Positions 20,761 to 31,999 of a stretch of DNA of 64,000 nt are shown piece after piece (position 1 is the stretch's first letter; each line of letters opens with the position of its first letter). Origin of the DNA: Humulus lupulus (Eukaryota > Streptophyta > Magnoliopsida > Rosales > Cannabaceae); the NCBI RefSeq assembly GCF_963169125.1, contig NC_084796.1, positions 218,078,448-218,142,447 on the forward strand, read 5' to 3'. The notes beneath the pieces were generated by a model that saw only the letters and a list, made by a program, of their open reading frames with translations, was not told the origin of the DNA and made no database searches. A program made the position numbers and the translations under genes.

Positions 20761-23700
20761 ATGACGATTGACAAGAGTTGGATAACTAATAGACGACGTA
20801 ACTCTAATGAGTTTTGGAATGGTCTTCAAGCATTTATACAAATGGCCAAGAATCATGTGAATGCTTCGGGAGAAGTCAGATGCCCATGTGTTCAGTGTGT
20901 CAATATGCTGAATCAGAAAATGGATATAGTGGAGACTCACATACACAGATATGAGTTTCTGCAGCGATATGTGAAGTGGACCTACCACGGTAAAGTTGAT
21001 ATGCCTCCAGTAGTGGACGATGGGGCTCCAGTGACTGATGAGGTGATGTCATTGGTGAACAAGACACTAACGAAGAAGGCGGAAATGAAGGAATTTCATA
21101 TGATGGTGGCAATAGTGCGGAGAATCAATTTGATGACCTATTTTAAGAGGCCGATGCTGAGTTATACCCTGGTTTTACTTGGTTGTCTTCCTTGAACTTC
21201 TTGGCGAAGATGATGCACATGAAGGTTAAGAATAAATAGACAAATAGTTCATTTGATGAATTTTTGAAGCTTATAAAATTTGCATTCCCGAAGGAGAATA
21301 AGATTCTGGCTTCATTCTACGAGTCTAAGAAAAAAATGAGGAAGTTAGGCTTAGGTTATCAATCAATTCATGCTTGCAAGTACGACTGTTGTTTGTTCTG
21401 GAAGGAGAATACCAAAAAACAGAGTTGTCCTGTATGTGGTGAGAGTCGATGGGTTGACAAAGACACAAAGGGGAAATTTTTTCCCACAAAGTGTTGTTGT
21501 ACTTCCCTTTGACTCCTAGGCTGAAGCATCTTTATGGTTCAAGGCATACAGAAAATGATATGACCTGGCATAGTACGGGACGGTCGAAAGAAGATGGTGT
21601 GATGCACCACTCTATTGATGGTTGTGCTTGGAAACAATTTGATTCCAGATATCCCAATTTTTCCAAAGAATCCATAAACATTCGATTGGGTTTGGATGCT
21701 GATGGTTTTAATCCATTTGATAACATGAATCTATCTTACAGCATGTGGCTGGTAGTATTCTGCACATATAATATGCCTCCTTGGTTGTGCATGAAAGAGT
21801 CATCATTCATGCTGACCTTATTGATTCCCGGTCTGAAATCACCTTGGAAGGACATGGATGTCTTTTTTAGGCTTGTGGTAGATGAATTAAAGGAGTTGTA
21901 GGATGAAGGAGTTCAAAACAGAGACACTGCAATGAATAGTGTATTCAGATTGCGTGCAACACTATTATGGACTATCAATGATTTTCCAACGCGTAGTAGT
22001 TTGTCTAGTTGGGGTGGCCAAGGATATGTGGCATGTCCTTCAAGCAATGAAGACACTCCTTCATGTTGGGTAATTGGAAAGATGGCTTATGTTGGTCATA
22101 GAAGATTCTTATCTTTTACGCAATAGTGGAGGAAGAGTCGCTTGTTTGATGGGAATAATGAAAAGGACGTCCTCCAAGAAAATTCAGTAGTCAAGACATA
22201 CTCGAACAATTAGCGCATGTTCCAGATTATTTTCCAGGTAAACATGTCAGTTTTGGGGGTGTGAAAAGAAAGCGAGATCCAAAAGAGCTTAATTTGAGTA
22301 AAAATAGTATTTTCTTTCAACTTGATCACTGGTCTGAACTTGAACTGAAGCATAATTTAGATGTGATGTATGTAGAGAAAAATGTTTGCGACAGTTAACT
22401 CGGTACTTTTCTTATGAATGAGAATACTAAATGCACCACCAACGCACGAGTAGACTTGAAGATTTGGGGTATCCGAGAAGAGTTGCACCTCAAGGAAGAC
22501 GGTACAATGTTTGTCAAACCACATCCTATGTACTCTTTCACATCGGATGATAGACAATTTTTTTGTCAGTTCGTAAAAGGAGTTAGACTTCATGATGACT
22601 TCGGTTCAAATTTCTCTAAGTAACTGGCAATGATCGCAACTTGGATAAGTCTATTTGAAGACAATAATTGAGCTTTGCAATTTCTTTAAGCAAATTTGTG
22701 CTCGTACATTGGTTGTTAAGGACATGGAGACTGGAGAATATCAAGTGATACAAATTTTGTTCAAGTTGGAGTTAATTTTTCCTCCAGCCTTTTTTGACAG
22801 AATGATTCATTTAATTCTTCATTTACTATAAGAAGCTATCCTCAGAGGACTAGTTTACATGAGGTGGATGTATTCGTTTGAGTGATATATGAAGAAATTG
22901 AAAAATTATGTTAGGAATAAGGCGCGCCCTGAAGGTTCTATAGCGGAGGGTTATATTGTCGATGAAGCTTTGACTTTTTGTTCGCAATATCTTCAGGGCG
23001 TACATACTAAATTTAATCGTCCGTAAGGAAATGCGGATATTGTTATTCCTAAAAGAGAGTTGTCAGTTTTTGAATCACAATGTCGTCCAAGTAGCAAAAA
23101 GAAAATCATATCCCTTGACTATCTTCGTCGAAAAGAAGCGGAGTGGATTGTAATCAACAATTGCCCTGAAATCCAACCATATATGGAGTAAGTTGCTCAA
23201 TACATATATGAATTCATTAAATTTAACTCATGCCAAACTACTATCTTACCTTAATTGTGTTATACAGTGAATGCCTTCGAGAAAATTCAAACATAAATCT
23301 TAAAAAATATTTCCGTATCTAGTTTAAATTGAAGATAAATTATCGAAACTGTAAAATTCTTACAAAATTTGTATCGATTAATACTCATCTCATTGTGTTT
23401 TATTTTTCTGTGTTATACTCTATAGATGGATTGTTTGCGGCAAGTACAGTCAACTGAGTACTGATGAATTATTTGCTTTAGCAAACAGGTCCAATCAGAA
23501 TGCATACTCCTACACGCCTTGCATTGTTAACAGTGTGAAGTTTTTGGTCCATAGTCGTGACGAAAGACGTAGCACTCAAAATAGTGGAGTTTCGGTGCCA
23601 GGAACCGATGGTTTCACTCTATGGCCAACTTGAGGAGATTGTAGAGTTACGCTATTCCCATGGTTACTCAGTAGTATTGTTTTTATGCAAATGGTTTAAC

Positions 23701-24147
23701 ACAGATGCAAGCATGGGTGGAAATGTGACTGAGAATAACATAACTAGTATCATGATTAATTCTGAAAGGTACAAGAACGATCAATTTATTCTCGCCAAGC
23801 AAGCAAAACAAGTTTTCTACTTGGAAGATCCTTCAAGAAACAAAAATTGGAAGGTAGTAGAAGAATTCAATCATCGAAAAATCTGGGATCATCCAAGTAT
23901 CGATGATGATAACGAAATTGATGTTGTGCATGATAGCACTTCATCAAATTTTGTACTCACTGTGGAATTATGAGAGTTGGAGATTATGCATTTGGATTGG
24001 CCTGGTCAAACCAGCATAATTGGGGAAATGCCTCGATCTGTTCCGGATGTGGATGATAATTTCATCAATGACAATGATGATGAAATTAGTGAAAATGATT
24101 TAGAAAGTACAGATGATGATGTAAGAATCGACATTGATGAGGAATAA
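20761..24147 (+). pseudogene. CACTA transposase relic (TNPD type)
   Basis: The relic opens MTIDKSWITNRRRNS and matches the transposase-associated domain (CPCVQCVNMLN, then HIHRYEFLQRYVKWTYHG, 20761-21000). The Transposase_21 region follows in broken frames: YDCCLFWKEN, CPVCGESRW, LTPRLKHLY, GSRHTENDMTWH, IRLGLDADGFNPFDNMN, LLIPGLKSPWKDMDVF (21264-21900), then SCWVIGKMAYVGHRRF (about 22065-22115). The DUF4218-like part is at about 22300-22640 and the DUF4216-like part (MINSERYKNDQFILAKQAKQ, VFYLEDP) at 23557-23973. The last codons are acidic and end with TAA at 24145-24147. Many frameshifts and stops make it non-functional. An intron-like AT-rich gap lies at about 23190-23425. Confidence 0.88.
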
Positions 24148-24300
24148 TATTTTCTTATCCATATTCATATTTGTATGTTTTAATTTCAAGAATTTTCAAT
24201 CAATATATGACTTTTCTCAACAATGTTTGTTTTTTAAGCTATGTAATTAAACTCCAACTATAACTGAATTTAAGTTAATAATTATTTAAACTGCAAAGAT

Positions 24301-25923
24301 ATGTCTGCTATTGTTGCTCGTTCTCATGGCGGTGATGGAGCAGATCCTCCTCCTCCTCCAGATCCCACGCGAGTTCCAACTTCTTGTGAGACAGGTAATA
24401 TACTATAATTACTCTATATTTTATAAATAAATGACAAATTGTTATTATTTTATTCAATTTAATTTAATTTTTTAATTAACATATGCAGCAGCTACCGCAA
24501 AAAGAAGAGGTCGGTCTCGATCCAAAAATTTGCAGCAGTTCGTCAGCGACAATAAAGGTCCGTTGGCTCTACAATTTGATCTAAAGGAGGGAACTTACAA
24601 AGCAATTGGTGATTTTGGGACGTTGTTCACGAAACTTATTGGCAACCTTATTGGTCACCAGTCCCATCATGTTATGACTCATGGCAGAGTGTTCCGGATA
24701 AGCAAAAGATTAAAATTATGCAAAAGCTTGAGGTAAATTTATCTACTTATTCACATGTAATGTTTTTTTTATTATTTAAAAAATCTCACCATTTTTTTGA
24801 AGGAATTTTTCATTCTTCCCAGAGCTCTCCCTGAGTGGGGACTGATAGAGACTGGGATTGAGCGAGAGTTTCAGGATCGCTACAAGGATAGAAAAGGTCA
24901 GAAGAAAAGACACTTTGATGAACATGGAGAGTATGATGATATCGAGACAGCCAGAAAGAATCCACCGGAGGACATTGACAATGAGAGTTGGCAGAAGTTG
25001 GTTGACCTTTTCACCACTCTACAGTTCATGGCACGCTCAAAGGCAAATGCTGCCAACAGAGCAAAACAGAAGTATCCAAGTCTCTATGGATCGACTTCTT
25101 ATGCCTTTGCTCGATTTAAGAAGGTAAATAAAAATATATAGATAATTTAAAATATTTTAAGTTATCTTAATAATAATTTCAATATTTAAGTGAGATTTTG
25201 TTAAATTTTGTTTTCTAAAGATGAATCTTCAGACTAAGGAATTGCCCAATATTATCGATACGTTCCATGACATGCACAATCATCCGACATGTGGATGCGT
25301 TAACACGAATGCTAAGGATGCATATGTAAGTAACTTTCTAAGTTTTGTATTTATGTATAATATTCAATTATATTATGTCTTAATTGTCTTGTTTATAAAC
25401 GGCAGGATGCCTTGCAGCAAGATGTCTAGACACAATCCCAATCTCAATCTCAATCTGAATTTGAAGCAGGAAGTGCCGCTGTCGATGAGACACAAGTCGT
25501 CTCAAAGGTATTTGATCAACGTCATGGCCACAACCGATGTATTGGATGGAAGTTGAAGGGCACTAGTACCTTTGCCTCAAGCGCCACCGGATACTCTTCA
25601 CAATCAGAGGCATCACCGTTTCCGTCAAGCATAGTTGGCCCTCCAACGATACCACATGAGGCTTTCCAGTCCATGATTCAACAATTCAATCAAGCCTTTA
25701 TGACCTAGAACAACAGCAAATGCAACAATATTTGTAAACAACAAATCCGAACATCCAACCTTCACAATTTCACTCTATCAACTTGGACATGAACATAATA
25801 CAGTCCATGATGACAAGCTTTCAACCACAACAACTACAATAGCCACAACCACCACTGCCATCACCATATCCACTACAACAGCCCGACGATAATGACTTTG
25901 GAGTTGATTTTGATTACATTTAG
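24301..25923 (+). pseudogene. Second CACTA gene (Ptta/En/Spm-type transposase, TNPA-like), with introns
   Basis: It starts MSAIVARSHGGDGADPPPP and continues through clear GT-AG introns at about 24395-24488, 24733-24802, 24124+1000 (25124-25220) and 25326-25405. The exons carry RGRSRSKNLQQFV, then PRALPEWGLIETGIEREFQD, NPPEDIDNESWQKLVDLF and ANRAKQKYPSLYGSTSYAF. This pattern is that of the plant Ptta/En/Spm transposase family that binds the subterminal repeats. The C-terminal part is glutamine/proline-rich and ends FGVDFDYI with TAG at 25921-25923. It is better preserved than the TNPD relic, but stops or frameshifts occur after about 25550. Confidence 0.8.
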
Positions 25924-26229
25924 TTTTATTATATTACTATTTTTAAATTATTAATATTTTGTGTTTTTTTTATTATTTTGGAGACGATACTACTTATGTT
26001 TTGTTACCTTACATTTTGGAGACTATGAATATTGTTAAATTGGTTTTATTATTTAATTAATAAATTAGTTTTATAATTTAATTAAATAATTTGGTTTTAT
26101 TTATTTATTTAAATAATATTTAATATTTTATTAAATAAATCTTAAACAATATAATTAATTAAATATATTTTAAAAAAAAATTGTATACGTACGACATATG
26201 GTGAACTTTGGACACGAAAATCTGAGTTT

Positions 26230-26600
26230 TCGTGACACTACAGCGATGCCATCTCATCACTGAAGGCATATAAGCCCGTGCACTTTTCAGCGACGACATG
26301 ACGTCGCTGTAGATGGAGCGGTTGACAGACCTACAGCGACCACATGTCCTTGTTGTAGAAGATTTTGAAATTCAAATTTTCAAATTTTGCAACCACCAAC
26401 AGCGACGACATGTCGTCGCAATATCTTAGTCCAACCGAAAATAAGGATTCCCTTATTGGGACGACTACGTTTTGTCGTCGTAGTAGATTGTTACACATAC
26501 GAACCTACAGCGACGCCGTTTTGGCGACGACATGTCGTCGTTGTATACCTACAGCGACGATTTCTCGATCTACAATGACGACAAAAGTCATCGCTGTACA
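26230..26600. repeat. Right subterminal repeat cluster of the CACTA element
   Basis: Some ten copies, in both orientations, of words around CAGCGACGACATG and GTCGTCGCTGTA lie here. One is the perfect 18-bp palindrome GCGACGACATGTCGTCGC near 26402-26420. An 8-bp-arm hairpin (CACGAAAA/TTTTCGTG, about 26212-26233) precedes them. A direct CACTACAGCGATG at about 26236 looks like an internal copy of a terminus. Confidence 0.8.
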
Positions 26601-26640
26601 CTCTTTTTGTCATTTTGCCTATCTTCAATATCCCACAAAA

Positions 26641-26963
26641 ACTTGAGACAAAAAGTGTTACGAGAAAGAAAGAAAAGAAAAAAAGAAGAGAAGAATAATG
26701 AAAGGTATTAAATGGTAGAGATTATTGATAAATAAAATCAGATATGGCGGCTGAAAAGTTAGAAGAGTGACATCCACACATTCATTCTCTCTTTCATCCA
26801 AAATCAAAATTTAACAAATTGAAAAGTTACACGTAGATAGATTCATGACGTTACGTACATGTTTCAGAGCAAAAGCACACCAATCTATTCTGTTGCATTA
26901 ACCTCGGTATCGGTATCGTATTCAATAAACAACTCAAAATTCAAAGAAATCAGAGATAACAAA
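26641..26963 (+). promoter_or_regulatory. UGT upstream region with probable core promoter
   Basis: A TATA-like TAAATAAA lies at about 26729-26736 and a pyrimidine patch at about 26779-26797, at suitable distances for a plant core promoter; a transcription start around 26765 would give a leader of roughly 200 nt. The CACTA repeats end only about 130 bp upstream of the TATA-like site, so any far promoter elements would lie in transposon DNA. An upstream in-frame ATG (26859) is treated as leader. Confidence 0.5.
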
Positions 26964-28436
26964 ATGGGTTCAGAACCACACCAGCTTCACCTTATCATGA
27001 TCCCATTTTTGGCCCCAGGCCACCTTATTCCCATGGCGGACATGGCCAAGAAATTAGCGGAGCAGGGCGTGATGATCACTCTTATCACCACGCCGGTTAG
27101 CGCTGCAAGAATGAAACCCGTCATCGACCGGGCCATCGCCAAGTCCAACCTCAAAATCCAGCTAGTCCAAGTCCCTTTGCCACTCCACGAATTTGGCTTA
27201 CCTGAGGGGTGTGATAGTGTTGACTTAGTTCCTTCAAGAAACTTGCTCAGAAGTTTCTTCGCTGCACTTAGGGAGCTTCAAAAGCCAATTGAGCAAGTGG
27301 TGAGTGAGCTTAAGCCTAGTCCGAAATGCATCATAGCTGACAAACATCTTGCATGGACAGCAGAAATCGCCAGCAAGTTTCGGATACCAAGAGTTTTGTT
27401 TGATGGAATGAGTTGTTTTTCTTTGTTATGTACTCACATCATTAGAAAAACCCAAGTTCATACGAGTGTACCAATATCAATACCCTTTGTGGTTCCTGGT
27501 ATGCCTGATCATATTGAGTTTACTAGAAATCAACTACCTGCAGATTTGTATCCAAATTCAGAAGATGACCAAGATTTTCACAACAAAGTAAGAGAAGCTG
27601 AAGAAGGAGCATATGGGTTTTTGGTGAATAGCTTTGAGGAATTGGAATCCAAATACATTGAAGGTTATCAGAAGGAAAAAGTAAGCAAAACCTGGTGTAT
27701 TGGTCCGGTCTCTCTTTTTAACAAAACAGATTTTGAAGTGGCTCGAAGAGGAAATAACATGGCTGCTACTGATGAAAAGCAGTTCACAAAATGGCTTGAT
27801 TCATGGCCTAAGAGCTCTGTCGTTTATGCTTGTTTAGGAAGCGTCAACCGCCTTTTAATTCCGCAGATGATTGAGCTTGGTTTAGGCTTGGAGACATCAA
27901 ACAGGCCATTCATTTGGGTAGTAAATGTAAATGATCAGCAAGAAGAGATAGAGAATTGGATTTTGGATAGTGGTTTTAAGGAGAGGACTAAAAGCAGGGC
28001 ATTGTTGATATATGGTTGGGCTCCGCAGGTACTGATATTGTCACACCCTTCAGTTGGAGGCTTTTTAACTCATTGTGGTTGGAACTCAACATTGGAAGGG
28101 ATTACTTGTGGTAAACCAATGATAACTTGGCCCATGTTTGCTGAGCAGTTCTATAATCAGAAGCTGATTGTTCAAATTTTGAAGGTTGGTGAGTCTGTTG
28201 GGGTTAAGTTTGTTGTTCAATATGGGCAAGAAGAAAAGTTTGGAGTGTTGGTATTTAGGAAAGATATCGAGGAAGCTATAGATAAAGTAATGAGAGAAGG
28301 TATAGAAGGAGAAGATAGAAGAGAAAGAGCAGAAAGGCTTGGTGATACGGCAAAGAAGGCAATAGAGGAAGGAGGATCTTCTTATCTCAACATGAAGTTG
28401 TTCATCGAAGATATTAGAAAAATGGATATGTCATGA
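26964..28436 (+). CDS. Family-1 UDP-glycosyltransferase, UGT73-like
   Basis: An intronless frame of 490 residues, the usual length for plant UGTs. These enzymes move a sugar from a UDP-sugar to a small acceptor such as a flavonoid, terpenoid or hormone in the cytosol. The N-terminal acceptor domain has the catalytic His20 (FLAPGHLIPMADMA) and its partner Asp126 (CIIADKHLAWT). The C-terminal donor domain holds the 44-residue PSPG box, Trp352-Gln395 (WAPQVLILSHPSVGGFLTH, HCGWNSTLEG, ending FAEQ). The final Gln rather than His fits a glucosyl donor. The overall pattern resembles the UGT73 group; the acceptor cannot be told. I chose the ATG at 26964 because MGSEPHQLHLIMIPF is the normal family start; a frame from 26859 would add 35 residues of no family likeness. 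It is the only intact host gene here, alone between a CACTA element and retroelement relics. Confidence 0.95.
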   Translation: MGSEPHQLHLIMIPFLAPGHLIPMADMAKKLAEQGVMITLITTPVSAARMKPVIDRAIAKSNLKIQLVQVPLPLHEFGLPEGCDSVDLVPSRNLLRSFFAALRELQKPIEQVVSELKPSPKCIIADKHLAWTAEIASKFRIPRVLFDGMSCFSLLCTHIIRKTQVHTSVPISIPFVVPGMPDHIEFTRNQLPADLYPNSEDDQDFHNKVREAEEGAYGFLVNSFEELESKYIEGYQKEKVSKTWCIGPVSLFNKTDFEVARRGNNMAATDEKQFTKWLDSWPKSSVVYACLGSVNRLLIPQMIELGLGLETSNRPFIWVVNVNDQQEEIENWILDSGFKERTKSRALLIYGWAPQVLILSHPSVGGFLTHCGWNSTLEGITCGKPMITWPMFAEQFYNQKLIVQILKVGESVGVKFVVQYGQEEKFGVLVFRKDIEEAIDKVMREGIEGEDRRERAERLGDTAKKAIEEGGSSYLNMKLFIEDIRKMDMS

Positions 28437-29213
28437 TTCATATTTGTGATACATCGTTAAGTTACTATAATTCACCTGATTGGTTGCCATGAAACTAGAT
28501 ATGTTCTAGATCCATAATACTGAATCATTTAATGGTTTTTACTTTTTTTTTCTCTATTATTATTATTATCGAAGTCAAATTCTATCTAAAAGAAGTTATG
28601 AAAAGGCATTCCAATGACAGAATTAGAAAACATCATGTGGCATTATTTGATTGTTTGTTTCCTTTTATATGTTTTACCGCTGCGTTTCTTTAATAGGTAT
28701 ATATATTGTTTTTATGGAAATCTATCACCCTTTCTCCGCGTAAACCCGGATCTACAAACCCCTCCATTTATTGTCCACTTCACTTTTAGATTTTAATTGA
28801 AATTAAAGGTGTCAAAATAGATGAAGAATTCAGAATTTTTTTTCAGGCAAGCTACAAAACATCAACCACATGGTGGTGTTTATAAAGCATTTATGGGGAG
28901 ATTGACATTTGGATTTCAATAAATTGGTGGGGGAGAAGATCACAACCGACAAAAAAAAAGAGGGTGGAGAATTTTTTTTTATATATCATCTTTTTTGTTA
29001 TGGTGATTTATTTTATGAAATATCATAACATGAAATCAAATTAATCAATTCATATAATCAAGAATTTGGCTAAATTTTAACACATACGACCAATTTTTAC
29101 CATATCACTAGTGTAATTATAAAATTTTCTTATACAAAGAATCCAAATTTAATATTCGAAAAAAAATACTTTATAAACTCATAAATAAAATAATCAACAG
29201 TAAAATATAGATA
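28437..29213. other. 3' flank of the UGT gene, AT-rich
   Basis: No second gene is visible. Runs of T and A and a few short open frames without likeness to known proteins. No canonical AATAAA stands out shortly after the stop; weaker signals such as AATACTGAATC near 28517 could serve. The retroelement relic Z begins at 29214. Confidence 0.55.
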
Positions 29214-29215
29214 GC

Positions 29216-30010
29216 TGAAAGATGAGATCAAGTGGCTGATCTCGAGGGGTTACCTCGGACAATATGTCCGAAATCGGAATCAAGTCCAAGCTCCGCCTAA
29301 TCAAAGGGCAGCTCTAGCTCAACCCGCTCAACAAGCCACGACACCACCTACAAGGGAGGATAATCGACCTCCCCCAATTGATGGAGAAGACGTAATAACC
29401 ATCGCTGGGGGCCTCACATTGCAGGGGCAAGCAGAAATGCTCAAAAGAGTTACGTCCAAGAACTAAAGACGAGAGATGGATCTCCCCACGTGCCTGAACC
29501 TCGAGCTCCAAAACAACAGAGGGTCAAAACCCAACCGATCACTTTTACCGAAGAGGATGCTTCCCATGTCTAATTTCCTCACAATGACCCCCTAGTCATA
29601 ACATTCCAGCTCCCAAATAACAGGAATCGCCGAGTCCTCATCGATAGCGGGAGCTCGGTCAATATCCTTTATAAGAAGACATTGGAGAAAATGCAGTTGG
29701 TTGTTCGAGACTTAAAAGCTTGCGCAACGACCCTGTACGAATTCTCAGGGGATGGAATCGCCAGTATAGGATCCATCGAGCTCCCAATCACCTTAGGAGA
29801 CTATCCAGTCTCGATAACTAAGATGTTGTAATTTATAGCAGTGGACACCCCATCAGCCTACAATGTCCTGCTCGATAGACCATCCTTAATCGGGCTAGGG
29901 GCAGTCACATCTGTTAGGCATTTGGTCGTAAAGTTCCCAACACCTAGTGGTATCGGGACGTTGAAAGTAGATCAATTAGCATCCTGAGAATCCTACAGTA
30001 TCTCCGTAAG
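29216..30010 (+). pseudogene. Gag end and protease of Tat relic Z
   Basis: After the gag end motif and a proline-rich linker (PPTREDNRPPPIDGED), the protease opens with FTEEDASHV and carries an intact active-site triplet in VLIDSGSSVNILYKK at 29636-29680. Later family motifs follow, such as LYEFSGDG and TPSAYNVLLDRPSL (near 29855-29890). In-frame stops occur, for example near 29570 and 29830. Confidence 0.82.
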
Positions 30011-30077
30011 GGGAAAATGCCAAGCGAGTAGAAGAAGACAAGGTCGACCTTGGCCCCATTGAAGAGAAACCACCAAG

Positions 30078-31226
30078 GTGGTAAAAATTGGAAAGATCCT
30101 CACAAAGGAAGCGAGAAAGCAATTAATTCGCATCCTAAAGGAAAATCAAGATGTATTCGTGTGGTTGCACTTAGACAATATCGGGATTAGTCCCAATGTT
30201 ATAAGCCACGCATTGAACATCGACAAAAACTTCTCTTCGAAGCAGCAAAAGCAAAGACTCCTCGACGATGAGAGGAAAACGACATTGAAAAAAGAGGTCG
30301 ACAGAATGAAGGAAAATTTATTTCTTCAAGATGCTTTCTACCTAGAATGGATGGCTATCCCAGTACTGGATCCGAAACTGAATGGCAAGTGGCGAACTTA
30401 CATTAATTATTCAAAACTCAACAAAGCATGTCCATAAGATTGTTTTCCATTGCCTCGAATCTATCAACTTGTTGATGCAACCATGGGTCACGATATCATA
30501 TCATTCATGGAGGCATATTCTGAATATAACCAGATAGAAATGCATGCACCCAATCAGGAGCATACGAGCTTGATGAAGGAAAAAGAACTATATTGTTACA
30601 ATTTAATGCATTTGAGGCTCAAAAATGTTGGAGCGATGTACCAAAGAGTGGTAAATCAAATGTTTGCTGAACAGATTTGAAGCAACATGGAAGTGTATGT
30701 GGACAATAGGCTGGTCAAGTCCAAACACAATAATAACCATGTTAACGACCTCGCAGAATGCTTCACTATACTTCAAGAGTATAACATGAGACTCAACCCA
30801 TAAAAGTGCTCTTGCAGGGTATCTTCAGGTAAGTTCTTAGGATTTATAGTGAATGAATGAGGCATAGAGGCAAACCCGGATAAGATCAGAGCATTGATTG
30901 ATATGCCTTCACCTCGAAAGCATAAGGACGTTCAGATTTTGACGAGACGAATGGCGGCTTTAAGTAGATTCATCTCGAAATCCACAGACATGTGTCTACC
31001 ATTCTTTAATCTTTTGAGAGGGGGGAAGAAGTTCAAGTGGTCACACGAATGCGAGCTCGCCTTTCAGGCTCTCAAAAAACACCTCTCTAAGCCACCAATC
31101 TTATCCAAACCAGTCATAGAGGAAATATTGAACTTATACTTCGCTACAACCAAGCATGAAATTAGTGCAACACTTGTTCAGGATGATAAGAAAGTACACA
31201 GACCAGTCTACTACGTAAGCAAATGA
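30078..31226 (+). pseudogene. Reverse transcriptase of Tat relic Z with a lost catalytic Asp
   Basis: The frame holds the Tat RT linker (NQDVFVWLHLDNIGISP), the palm region LNGKWRTYINYSKLNKACP (30380-30435) and MEAYSEYNQIEMHAPNQEH. The active site is YVDN (MEVYVDNRLVKSK, about 30690-30720) in place of YVDD, a GAT-to-AAT change that should abolish polymerase action. The connection/RNase H-like part follows (FISKSTDMCLPFFNLLRGGK, 30894-31226). Several stop codons split it (at 30436, 30678, 30800, 31224). Confidence 0.87.
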
Positions 31227-31429
31227 CTGCTGGGACAAAGATATCCATTCATGGAAAAACTAGCACTATGCATAGTTCATGCATCTCGAAAGCTTCGACC
31301 TTACTTTTAATTATATCCCATTCATGTCTTCGGTAATCATCCATTTAGACAAATATTAGAAAAACCTGAAGCATCTAGAAGTCTATTAAAGACAGCGGTC
31401 GAACTCAGGCAGTTCGAGATCACATACTA

Positions 31430-31970
31430 CCCATGAACAACGATAAAAGGTCAGGCCTTGGCGGACTTTATAGTCGAATGTACAGGAATCACCAATGAAG
31501 AAGTCATAAGCCCTTCTCACGAGCTGCAGAGACTTTATGTCGATGGATCCTCTAATGTGATCGGATCAAGGGTAGATATTATCCTAATAACTCTATCAAG
31601 AAATAGGTTCCACTCAGCCTTAAGGTTTAGTATCGAGGCTACAAATAATGAGGCTAAATATGAGGCACTGTTACCTGGGCTTTGAGTAGCTATCGAGCTA
31701 AAAGCTAAGGCCATACAATACTATAATGATTCTCAATTGGTAGTCAACCAAGTGTTAAGAGAGTACCAAGCTCAGGGGCTTAAGATGGCAGCATACCTGG
31801 AAAAATTCAAAGAAGCATTCAAACAATTTGAGTTCTACGTGATCGAGCATGTTTCGCGAGAACAGAACTTGAATGCAGACGCCCTAGCTCGACTCGCCAC
31901 TACTAGGGAAGTTGACACACTCAATGTGGTACGAGTGGAGTTCTTTCTAGAATCAAGCATATCGACATGA
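31430..31970 (+). pseudogene. RNase H of Tat relic Z
   Basis: This is the second RNase H domain of Tat elements: ALADFIVECTG, then [53 protein letters not shown] and EQNLNADALARLATT. The Asp of YVDGSS, the Glu of NEAKYEALL and the Asp of NDSQLVV, which make up the metal-binding centre, are present. One stop codon lies near 31684. Confidence 0.85.
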
Positions 31971-31999
31971 TAGACTCGCAACCTACTTGGATGACACCT

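Larger units (their letters stand above)
19468..26640 (+). mobile_element. Decayed CACTA (En/Spm) DNA transposon
   Basis: The left terminus CACTACAAGAGAAAG at 19468 is followed by subterminal words (GTCATCGCTGTA, ACGATGACATGTCTTCGCTG). Inside are a TNPD-type transposase relic (20761-24147) and a second gene of the plant Ptta/En/Spm type (24301-25923). The right end has many subterminal palindromes (26230-26600). A clean right terminus ending TAGTG was not found, and no 3-bp target duplication could be matched, so the end near 26640 is approximate. Total length about 7.2 kb. It ends just upstream of the UGT gene. Confidence 0.87.
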
